NCBI GenBank assembly: GCA_031279515.1
Contig: JAITII010000074.1
Location: 1 to 37,034, forward strand
Length of the DNA stretch: 37,034 nucleotides
Source: Deltaproteobacteria bacterium
GTDB taxonomy: Bacteria; Desulfobacterota; Desulfarculia; Adiutricales; Adiutricaceae
Direction of reading: 5' to 3'
Shown here: one piece after another, positions 1 through 6,809 of the stretch
Layout of the letters: the number at the start of each line of letters is the position of its first letter
Numbering within the stretch: the stretch's first letter is position 1
Translations under genes and position numbers: made by a program
The notes under the pieces: generated by a model
Databases searched by the model: none
What the model was told of the DNA's origin: nothing
Seen by the model: only the letters and a program-made list of their open reading frames with translations

Positions 1-640
1 TCGAATGAATGAATATCACTAAAATTTGGAGGAATTACCCACTCGCCTTCCATATTAATAAACCCCCATTTCTCATTATCATCTTGAGCGGGAGCTAGCC
101 TATTATCATCGAAAGAATGTATACGACGAAAATTTGGAGGAATTACCCACTCGCCTTCCATATTAATAAACCCCCATTTCTAATTATCATCTTGAGCGAG
201 AGCGAGCCCATTGTCTTCGAATGAATGAATATCACTAAAATTTGGAGGAATTACCCACTCGCCTTCCATATTAATAAACCCCCATTTCTCATTATCATCT
301 TCAGCAGCAGCTAGGCCATTATCACCGAAAGAATCAATATCACTAAAATTTGGAGGAATTACCCACTCCCCTTCCATATTAATAAACCCCCATTTAAACC
401 CCCATTTCTTATTATCATCAGCAGCAGCAGCGCGAGCTAGTCCATTATCAAAGAAAGAACTAGTACCAAAATAATTTGGAGGAATTACCCACTCCCCTTC
501 CATATTAATAAACCCCCATTTCTTATTATCATCTTCAGCGGCAGCTAGACCATTATCACCGAAAGAATCAATAGCACTAAAATTTGGAGGAATTACCCAC
601 TCGCCTTCCATATTAATAACCCCCCATTTATCGGTTAAGT
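1..640. repeat. 108-bp tandem coding repeats of the WG protein
   Basis: The string ggaattaccc recurs at 31, 139, 247, 355, 481 and 589, that is every 108 bp, which equals one 36-residue WG repeat. The single 126-bp interval contains a 12-bp duplication (two copies of aaacccccattt near 384-399, giving KWGFKWGF) plus two extra Ala codons. Near-identity of neighbouring units points to recent unequal recombination or slippage; units beyond about 640 are increasingly diverged. Confidence 0.9.
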
Positions 641-1430
641 CTAATGCAGGTGCTAATCGATTTTGTTTAAAACTACTTATATAACGAAATGATGGAGATA
701 CAATCCACTTACCTTCCATATCAATTAATCCGATAAGTCCATTTTCATCTTGAACGCGAGCTAGCCCATTATCATCGAATGAATCAATATAACTAAAATT
801 TGGTGGAATTACCCACTCGCCTTCTATATTAATAAACCCCCATTTATTTTTATCATAAGCAACGGCGGCAGCTAGACCATTATAATCGAATGAATCAATA
901 ACACTAAAATTTGGTGGAATTACCAACTTGCCATTTCTATCTATCACTCCAACTCGTTCCTTTTCATCTATTACACGTGCTAGTTCATTATCACTAAAAT
1001 CTTGAATCATTACAAATATTGGTTTAATAATCCATTGAGCCTTATCATCAATAAACCCATATTTACCGTTAGTTGACATAGCTGGGAAAAAGCCAATTTT
1101 TAAACGACCAGTAATTTTGATAATATCTGGATTTGGTTCTAGAATAATTTCTCCTTTATAATTGATAAGAATGACTGCATTTCCGATTTGAACCCATGTT
1201 GTACAATCATGTAAAAAAGGATTTGCAGCTCGAAAAATTGGTTTAATGATCCAATTTCCCTCCTTATTAATAAAACCCCATAAATCATTATCAGTTTTTT
1301 GCGGATATAATTTTTGACATTTTGTGAGTTGCTGTTTAGTGGATTGTCCCATTGTGGGCTTTGAAGCAAGAATAGATAAAATAGCAATACCTACAAATAT
1401 GTAAACATATAATTTGTATTTTTTTTGCAT
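1..1430 (-). pseudogene. Secreted WG-repeat protein, interrupted by an amber codon and running off the left edge
   Basis: The gene reads from ATG at 1430, preceded by a good AGGAG ribosome site. Residues 1-29 are a signal peptide (KK-rich start, hydrophobic core, then SKPTMGQ). The rest is a chain of WG (KWG) repeats of about 36 residues built on KWGFINMEGEWVIPPNF, about ten copies before the stop. Repeats near the N-terminus are diverged (for example KLVIPPNF, KWIVSPSF); those toward the C-terminus are almost identical in DNA. At 180-182 the frame meets TAG where sister repeats have GAG or AAG, yet two more near-perfect repeats continue in the same frame to position 1. So either the protein was recently truncated to 416 residues or the stop is tolerated. 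WG-repeat proteins are usually surface or periplasmic and of unknown function. Base use is more AT-rich than in the core genes. Confidence 0.8.
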
Positions 1431-2079
1431 ATTTTAACTCCTTAAAACTTGTTAGTCTTCTACACTAAAATTTTCCTGGTTTCGTTAGTTTTTTTGAACA
1501 CCATACATTTATTAATGTTTTATGAAATTAATTTCTTAAATATCACTGGCGTACTAAAAGCTAGCATCTTCTTGCCAGAGAATGTATGATAGTGGCTTAA
1601 ATACAAGACTATCGAGGAATCTTCGAATATTGATGGTGAAAGACCCCTTTCAACACAAGTAAAAATTTCTTTTAAAAAATGAAAGGCAAGCTGTAAAAGT
1701 CAGCGATGCCTGATTCTTTTCCAAGAGGATGCATCCACATATTGTATTTTAAACATTTTTAATTTTAAACTGATATATTTTTTACCTATACCTCTCATTT
1801 CTCACCTCTTTTCTTGTCCAGTGGAGTAACTGTCTTAATCCGATGCCACTATTTTTTTCGATCGGTAACAACTTAAAATTTTTTATTTCTTGGCTTCACG
1901 TTTTTTATGTATTATTCATGATGGCACCTTCAGCTAAGAGTGCTCAATCGTAAAAGGCTTTGGAAGTAGCTTTAAATCAAATCAATTGCCTCTCTAATAT
2001 AAAAATGAGAAAGAGAATCATTTTGTGGAACTAATATTAGTTATTAAAGCTTTCTAGCCATCAGGAAACATTGGTAGCA
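1431..2079. other. Intergenic, no gene seen
   Basis: AT-rich spacer between the WG-repeat gene and the transposase remnant. All frames are broken by stops; I see no tRNA, promoter pair or convincing hairpin. It may contain the eroded end of the neighbouring insertion sequence, but I could not find terminal inverted repeats. Confidence 0.5.
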
Positions 2080-3261
2080 TTAAAGGAGTTTGTTAGCCTG
2101 TAAGTGCGAGGCTTCATTTGGTGTTGGCTTTTTATCGCAGTTCGGTACTTCTAGCAACTCATAGAGAACCAAATAAGAGAAGCAGTTAATTCTTAACGGA
2201 TGTATTAGGTTAGAGAAGTTCCAGCTGATTTTGGTTGGAAGAAACTGAAGATACTTCACAAGTAGCACGGCCATTAAGTCTGCGCTAATCTGAATACTGA
2301 CGATATTTTCAAAAACTCTAAGAAAGGACTTAATTATCAAATATTGCTTGATGTTTTTCAAATAGTTCTACCTCCCACAGTTCCCGGTAATTATCATCAA
2401 TGGTTCGGGGGGACAGATCGAATTTTTTCGTTACGAATTTCAATTTGGTTTGTTTGATTGGATCTTTTATGGTCACTAGCCGCAAGTCTATAGGGCAATC
2501 ATCATATGATTTCTTGGCATAGAGGCGGATAACTTGATCCTTATATACTTGGCAAGGTTTGCGATTACTCTTGGAAAGCAACATCTTTTCCGCAAGTACC
2601 ATTGCTTTTTTATCTTTTTTGCTTGTATTCTTGTCCTTTATTTCGTCTTCTTGATTAAGAGAAGTTTTACGGTTGACATTGACTCTGGTATATCCAACTC
2701 CTTGATGACCTTGTAGTTCATACTTTCTTTTGACCTGAAAAAAAAGATCCCTTCCATAGTCCATCTGTAAAACAGGGAGTAATCTACGATCCTCTATCCA
2801 TCGCCACAATGTTTTTTTGAGCAGAGTGTCCTGGCGGCGATGATATCATGTACTTTTAGGGCGGAAACGCAGACAAATGCGGGTAGGTTAGTCTCATTAT
2901 CCAAAAGCATATGGACTTTAACGCCACCTTTGTAGGTTCTGTAATGCGCCCAATTATACTTTGAGGCTGAGGCTTATGGTGGATGAATCAAGAGAAAAAA
3001 TGATTTTTCGAATGTGAAGCTCCTTCCACCGCTAGATAATCGTCTTCTGATTTCGCTCATGACCAACTCGAAAGCTTCCTTGAATAGCTCCCAAGATCTG
3101 CGTTTATTGTAGTAGGAAATGGTTGATTTAGTGGGGAGTCTAGCCAAAGAAAAGTTCCTGTACCCTTTCCGGAGATGTGGAATGGTCTTAGCAAACCCCT
3201 TGCATTTATTATCGCTTTTAAATTTGTCGACAAGGGTTCTAAAAGCGCCGCAAGGTATCAT
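2080..3261 (-). pseudogene. IS4-family transposase remnant (frameshifted)
   Basis: Three minus-strand pieces join into one DDE transposase. 3261-2974 gives the N-terminal region (FRTLVDKFKSDNKCKGF; LARLPTKSTISYYNKRRSWELF). About 2960-2810, in another frame, gives YNWAHYRTYKGGVKVHMLLD, with the first catalytic Asp, followed by KVHDIIAAR. 2809-2330 gives MDYGRD (second Asp region), LRLVTIKDP and NYRELWEVELFEKHQ, containing the YREL-x-E signature and catalytic Glu. A further shift near 2350 restores IKQYLIIKSFLRVFENIV, the usual C-terminal stretch. Order and motifs match IS4 transposases, but at least two frameshifts make it dead. Terminal repeats and target duplications were not found, so element limits are unknown. 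Confidence 0.85.
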
Positions 3262-3790
3262 GGAAAGTGTCTAGACACTGAGCGGCAGGTTATATTTTTT
3301 TATGGGCCTAACTACACCAATATCTGGTATGTTTGGTAACAAATAAACAACTGTACAGCACAATCAAAAACTAGTCAAGAGCTTAATTGTTGCATCTTAA
3401 TTTGATATAAATAATTAGAATAAGGCTATAAGATTAATTTCATATAAATTTTAGATTAAAACTATATTAATACATCTTATTTATATATCACACACTGAAT
3501 TTATTTAAGACGCTAGTAGTTTCTACCAAAAAAGATACAGTAATTTTTAAAATAATCTTTTTGAGTTAAAAATTTACCAATTTCCAATTTTTTTCCCTTC
3601 TTTTGAACAAGCTACAAATGCTCATGTTTGTGGATAAACCTCAAAAGAGCTAAGGGTACAGTTATCCCAAGAGCACTTTACTGGTGGATTAATTTCTAGC
3701 TTTTATGCAAAATTGTGGGGGAAAAAAAGGCGGGATAAAAACTTTAATCTTGTGGGAGGGGAAATTAGATAAAGAGCTCAAATAACTTAA
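3262..3790. other. AT-rich spacer with one perfect DnaA-box match
   Basis: No coding frame. It holds AT-rich runs (about 3400-3560) and, at 3629-3637, TGTGGATAA, the reverse complement of the consensus DnaA box TTATCCACA. A second weak match (ttatcccaa) lies near 3661. One perfect box in an AT-rich region is not enough to call an origin. Confidence 0.35.
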
Positions 3791-3811
3791 GCCCCTTGGG
3801 GCCTAAGGGGC
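3791..3811 (-). terminator. Hairpin downstream of the bactofilin gene
   Basis: GCCCCTT, 7-nt loop, AAGGGGC: a perfect 7-bp GC-rich stem 30 bp beyond the bactofilin stop on the same strand. No strong T run follows, so it is a weak or assisted terminator at best. Confidence 0.45.
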
Positions 3812-3840
3812 GGGGAAATTAGTCATTAAAAAAGAAAACT

Positions 3841-4371
3841 TTAAGTAGGCAGTACATCCAACTTAGAAATGGTCTTGCCATTTCCGTCTCCAGAAGGGTC
3901 GACATTGGCAGGTGATAGGGCTACTTTTTTGAGCTCTTTGTCCTTTTTCAGAAGCTCCTCTTCCACCACTTTAAATTTATCGCTTTCCCCCATGATCTTT
4001 TCCATGAGCTGCTTGGTCTCTTCATCGGAGAACCTGTGGCTATTGCCCTCGTGGACAGCCCCGGGTACGATGCTCAAGGTGTTATAGTTAATATTCCCAA
4101 TAACCTTGGCGCTCTGGCTCAAGTGAACCTCTCCGGTGGCGTGGATGTTCCCTCGGATAGAACCGCTCAAGATGAGGTCCTCCACGTACACATCTCCTTC
4201 TATGTCGGCATTGGTGCCGGTTACTAGCTGGCCTTTAGCTATGATGGCCCCTTTGAGCTTGCCATCTATGTTTAAAAGACCGGAAAATCGCAAAGAACCC
4301 TCAATCTCCACATTGTTGGCGAAAAAGGCGTTCCATTCTTTACCTGACTTGTTTTTACTTGATCCGAACAT
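3841..4371 (-). CDS. Bactofilin (polymer-forming cytoskeletal protein)
   Basis: This is a 176-residue protein starting MFGSSKNKSG at 4371. An upstream in-frame ATG at 4437 would add 22 hydrophobic residues that do not fit the family, so the internal start is preferred. Residues about 15-115 form the bactofilin beta-helix, with regularly spaced hydrophobic residues and the usual pattern of EGSLRFSGLLNIDGKLKG, AD-IEGDVYVEDLILSGSIRG and GNIHATGEVHLSQSAKVIGNI. The tail is charged and probably flexible. Bactofilins self-assemble into nucleotide-independent filaments at the membrane and scaffold cell shape or chromosome/ParABS positioning in some deltaproteobacteria. Here the gene stands alone on the minus strand, between hairpins at 3791 and 4532. 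Confidence 0.9.
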   Translation of the reverse strand: MFGSSKNKSGKEWNAFFANNVEIEGSLRFSGLLNIDGKLKGAIIAKGQLVTGTNADIEGDVYVEDLILSGSIRGNIHATGEVHLSQSAKVIGNINYNTLSIVPGAVHEGNSHRFSDEETKQLMEKIMGESDKFKVVEEELLKKDKELKKVALSPANVDPSGDGNGKTISKLDVLPT

Positions 4372-4531
4372 GGTAATGCTGCCCCTACCTTGACTTAAAA
4401 AATGGACAAAAAAGATAAAAACCCCTTTACGTATCAATTAAAGAGGGCTCGAAAAGCTTAGCTCAATTTTAAGGGGAGTTTTTGATGCTGGCCGGTAGTT
4501 GGAATTTTCCGACCTGGAAGGATATTTATTT

Positions 4532-4561
4532 TTATTAGCGCACCTTATGGTGCGCTAATAA
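4532..4561. terminator. Strong hairpin between the zinc-ribbon and bactofilin genes
   Basis: TTATTAGCGCACC, loop ttat, GGTGCGCTAATAA: a perfect 13-bp stem flanked by T- and A-rich sequence on both sides. It lies 10 bp after the stop of the zinc-ribbon gene and is typical of a Rho-independent terminator for it (minus strand). Confidence 0.8.
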
Positions 4562-4570
4562 ATTTATTAT

Positions 4571-4765
4571 TTAAATTGAAAGGTCGAGTTTTTTGGCAAA
4601 CTCGTAAGGATCAAATGGTGCCTTGCACTCATAGCAGTGAGAGGTGTTACGAAGCTCTGGTATTGAGAAAAATTCCAGCTCTTTGCCGCACTTTGGACAG
4701 GGACCAGTTATCAGTTTGGTCTCTTCTTGCATGCAATCGGGAGTTGATTCGATATCTTCAATCAT
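4571..4765 (-). CDS. Small zinc-ribbon protein
   Basis: This 64-residue protein has a clear GGAGGG ribosome site about 8 nt before ATG at 4765. Two CxxC knuckles are visible: CPKCGKELEFFSIPEL at residues about 23-38 and CYECKAPFDPYEFAKKL at residues about 44-60, so it should bind one structural zinc. The short form with an EFFSIPEL linker resembles small zinc-ribbon proteins seen in sulfate reducers and relatives, whose role is not known. It is a single gene with its own terminator at 4532-4561. Confidence 0.75.
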   Translation of the reverse strand: MIEDIESTPDCMQEETKLITGPCPKCGKELEFFSIPELRNTSHCYECKAPFDPYEFAKKLDLSI

Positions 4766-5114
4766 AATTTTAACCCTCCATACATAAAACTTATACTAAA
4801 TGTTACATTATTGTGACTAACAACCAACAAATTCACAAGAATATTTTCGATAATACGTTAATACTCCAAGGGGCGCTGCCTTATGATTAGTCCACATAGC
4901 AGCTTCCTTATTGGGTTTTAGTCCTTCTAAATGGGCCGTCGGCAAGAGGCTTAGAGCCACATTGGACGGATAATGAACAAAAGAGCAAAAGACCCTTATA
5001 GTCTATGATTAGTAAAAAGGGCTTCTTTTCTGTTAGATATAATGGCTATTTTTGATATTGATGTCAAGTGATTAGTTCTGGTATTATTCGCAGGGCTATA
5101 GTTTCTTTTAACCT
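4766..5114. other. Divergent intergenic region
   Basis: Separates the minus-strand zinc-ribbon gene from the plus-strand YrdC gene and must carry promoters for both. A loose hairpin (ccctt paired with aaggg, about 4994-5023, followed by cttctttt) is present. No clear promoter boxes or gene. Confidence 0.4.
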
Positions 5115-5846
5115 TTGCCTATAAAGGCAATCCATTATAGAAAAATACTACTTATAGCCTCACCTGGAGCTGTTACTCTAGAGCTAGAAAAAAAATTGAC
5201 CCAAATAATACGCGTAAATCACAAGAGATTCACCCTACGCCAACTGGAACCAGCTGTGGAGGTCCTTTTGGGAGGCGGCGTTGTAGGCGCAGCCACCGAA
5301 TCCTTTTACAGCCTCATGGTCCTAGCCGATCGCAGCCAGGCTCTAGAAAGGCTAAAAAGCCTTAAAGGGGACAGGGATGAAGACCAGGCCTTTCTGCTTC
5401 TGGTGGACAGCCGCCAAAGAGTCATGGCCTATGCCCAGGAGCTCCCAATAGAGGCTGAGCTTCTCATGGACAAGTTCTGGCCAGGGCTTTTAACCATCCT
5501 TTTAAAGGCCCAATCAGGCCTCCACCCCTTGATTTTGGGGTCCAATAAGTCCACAGTGGGACTGCGCCTGGACCGCTTTCCCCTTACAGGGGCCCTGGTA
5601 CGCATGGCGGACCGGGCTGTTACCGGCACCTCGGCCAATCCCCACGGCAAAGAGCCCCCCAAGGATGCCCAGGGACTTTTGGACTATTATACGGACCTGG
5701 TGGACCTGGTGGTAGATAGTGGTCCGGCCAAGGGTAAAAAACCCTCAACTGTAATTGACATTTCTAAAGTCCCCTTTTCCATTCTAAGGGAAGGCGCTGT
5801 AAGCACCAAAGAAGTTCTCAAAGTCCTTCCAAATTTCCCACAATAG
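5115..5846 (+). CDS. YrdC/Sua5 family protein, probable L-threonylcarbamoyladenylate synthase
   Basis: The family makes threonylcarbamoyl-AMP from threonine, bicarbonate and ATP for the t6A37 modification of ANN-decoding tRNAs. Visible motifs are LLGGGVVGAATESFYSLMVLADR (N-terminal YrdC signature), LKSLKGDRDEDQAFLLLV (the K...R nucleotide-binding region), KFWPGLLTILL, STVGLRLDRFPLTGAL, the GTSANPHG motif near residue 175, and PSTVIDI. The length of 243 at the TTG at 5115 is generous; a second TTG at 5196 gives MTQIIRVNHKRFTLRQLEPA, which looks more like a normal N-terminus, so the start is uncertain. FY replaces the more common VYGLG after TE-T/S, so a YciO-like paralogue remains possible. 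The DedA gene follows after 8 bp, suggesting co-transcription. Confidence 0.85.
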   Translation: MPIKAIHYRKILLIASPGAVTLELEKKLTQIIRVNHKRFTLRQLEPAVEVLLGGGVVGAATESFYSLMVLADRSQALERLKSLKGDRDEDQAFLLLVDSRQRVMAYAQELPIEAELLMDKFWPGLLTILLKAQSGLHPLILGSNKSTVGLRLDRFPLTGALVRMADRAVTGTSANPHGKEPPKDAQGLLDYYTDLVDLVVDSGPAKGKKPSTVIDISKVPFSILREGAVSTKEVLKVLPNFPQ

Positions 5847-5854
5847 GACATTTT

Positions 5855-6613
5855 ATGGAATCAATCTTGGAACTCTTGCCTTCTTGGCTCGCCTCCCTCA
5901 TAGACTTCATACTACACATAGATGTCCACCTAGATAACCTAGTGGACCAGTACGGCTGGCAGACTTACCTCATCCTCTTTACCATAATCTTCTGGGAGAC
6001 TGGGGTGGTCATCTGTCCCTTTCTGCCTGGTGACTCCCTCCTCTTTGCAGCAGGGGCTATAGCCGCCCGCGAAGGCTCGGCCCTCTCGCCGGTACTCTTG
6101 ATTATTATTATTACCTCCGCGGCATTTTTGGGAGACACCCTAAACTACTGGGTGGGGCACTGGATAGGACCCAAGGCCCTGAAAAGGGACGGACGCTTTT
6201 TAAAGAAGAAATACCTTGACAAAACCCAGAACTTCTTTGAGGCATACGGGGCCAAGACCATAGTCCTGGCCCGTTTTGTTCCCATAGTGCGTACCTTCGC
6301 CCCCTTTGTGGCCGGGGTGGGATCCATGCGCTACAAGCGCTTTATCTCCTACAACATCTTTGGAGGAGCACTCTGGACCCTTACCTTCATCCTAGCCGGC
6401 TACTTTTTTGGAGGACTGCCCTTTGTAAGGGACAACTTTACGATGGTGATCCTAGCCATCATAGTAGTCTCCATCCTCCCCATGGTGGTGGAATACATAA
6501 AGGCAAAAAACAAAGCTCCCAGCAAAGCCAGTGAGCCTGACCAGGAAAAGAAATTTCCGCCCTTAAAAGATGAGGATTCTAAAGAAAGCTTGGGTCAAGA
6601 CCCTTCTTGTTAG
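5855..6613 (+). CDS. DedA-family membrane protein
   Basis: This 252-residue polytopic inner-membrane protein carries the DedA/VTT signatures. The re-entrant region reads FWETGVVICPFLPGDSLLFAAGAIAA (E-TG and PGDS motifs, residues about 47-72), then GDTLNYWVGHWIG. Next comes FFEAYGAKTIVLARFVPIVRTFAPFVAGVGSM with the essential-looking R-F-P-R pattern (about 127-160), and at least three further hydrophobic helices. DedA proteins act in membrane homeostasis, and several members flip undecaprenyl phosphate or phospholipids. The C-terminal 35 residues are a hydrophilic KE-rich tail. It starts 8 bp after the YrdC gene and probably shares its transcript. Confidence 0.92.
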   Translation: MESILELLPSWLASLIDFILHIDVHLDNLVDQYGWQTYLILFTIIFWETGVVICPFLPGDSLLFAAGAIAAREGSALSPVLLIIIITSAAFLGDTLNYWVGHWIGPKALKRDGRFLKKKYLDKTQNFFEAYGAKTIVLARFVPIVRTFAPFVAGVGSMRYKRFISYNIFGGALWTLTFILAGYFFGGLPFVRDNFTMVILAIIVVSILPMVVEYIKAKNKAPSKASEPDQEKKFPPLKDEDSKESLGQDPSC

Positions 6614-6704
6614 GCAAAAATCCCCATTGGCTCTGCCTTGGGCTTTAAAGGTATGATAGATATGGGGATAAAGGCTTATTCTTTCCCAAATCCTTTGTCC
6701 CTGC

Positions 6705-6781
6705 TATAATATTCTGATTCATTGGCTTAAAACGACGTTTTAAGCACCCTGGCGCTTTAGACCTCTAAGCCTTAAGCGCCA
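6705..6781 (+). promoter_or_regulatory. Putative ileS promoter and structured leader
   Basis: A perfect TATAAT at 6705-6710 lies about 100 bp before ileS; no good -35 box is obvious. Downstream are a 21-nt palindrome (6725-6745, GCTTAAAACG-a-CGTTTTAAGC) and a second hairpin with an 8-bp outer stem (TGGCGCTT 6750-6757 with AAGCGCCA 6774-6781). There is no T tract and no T-box sequence that I recognise. This is either a transcript leader or the trailer/operator region between dedA and ileS. Confidence 0.4.
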
Positions 6782-6809
6782 TGGGCATCTTACGACCCGG
6801 ACACAATTC

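Noticed and set aside
6614-6809. T-box riboswitch upstream of ileS
   Set aside because: No T-box sequence, specifier loop or terminator/antiterminator could be recognised.
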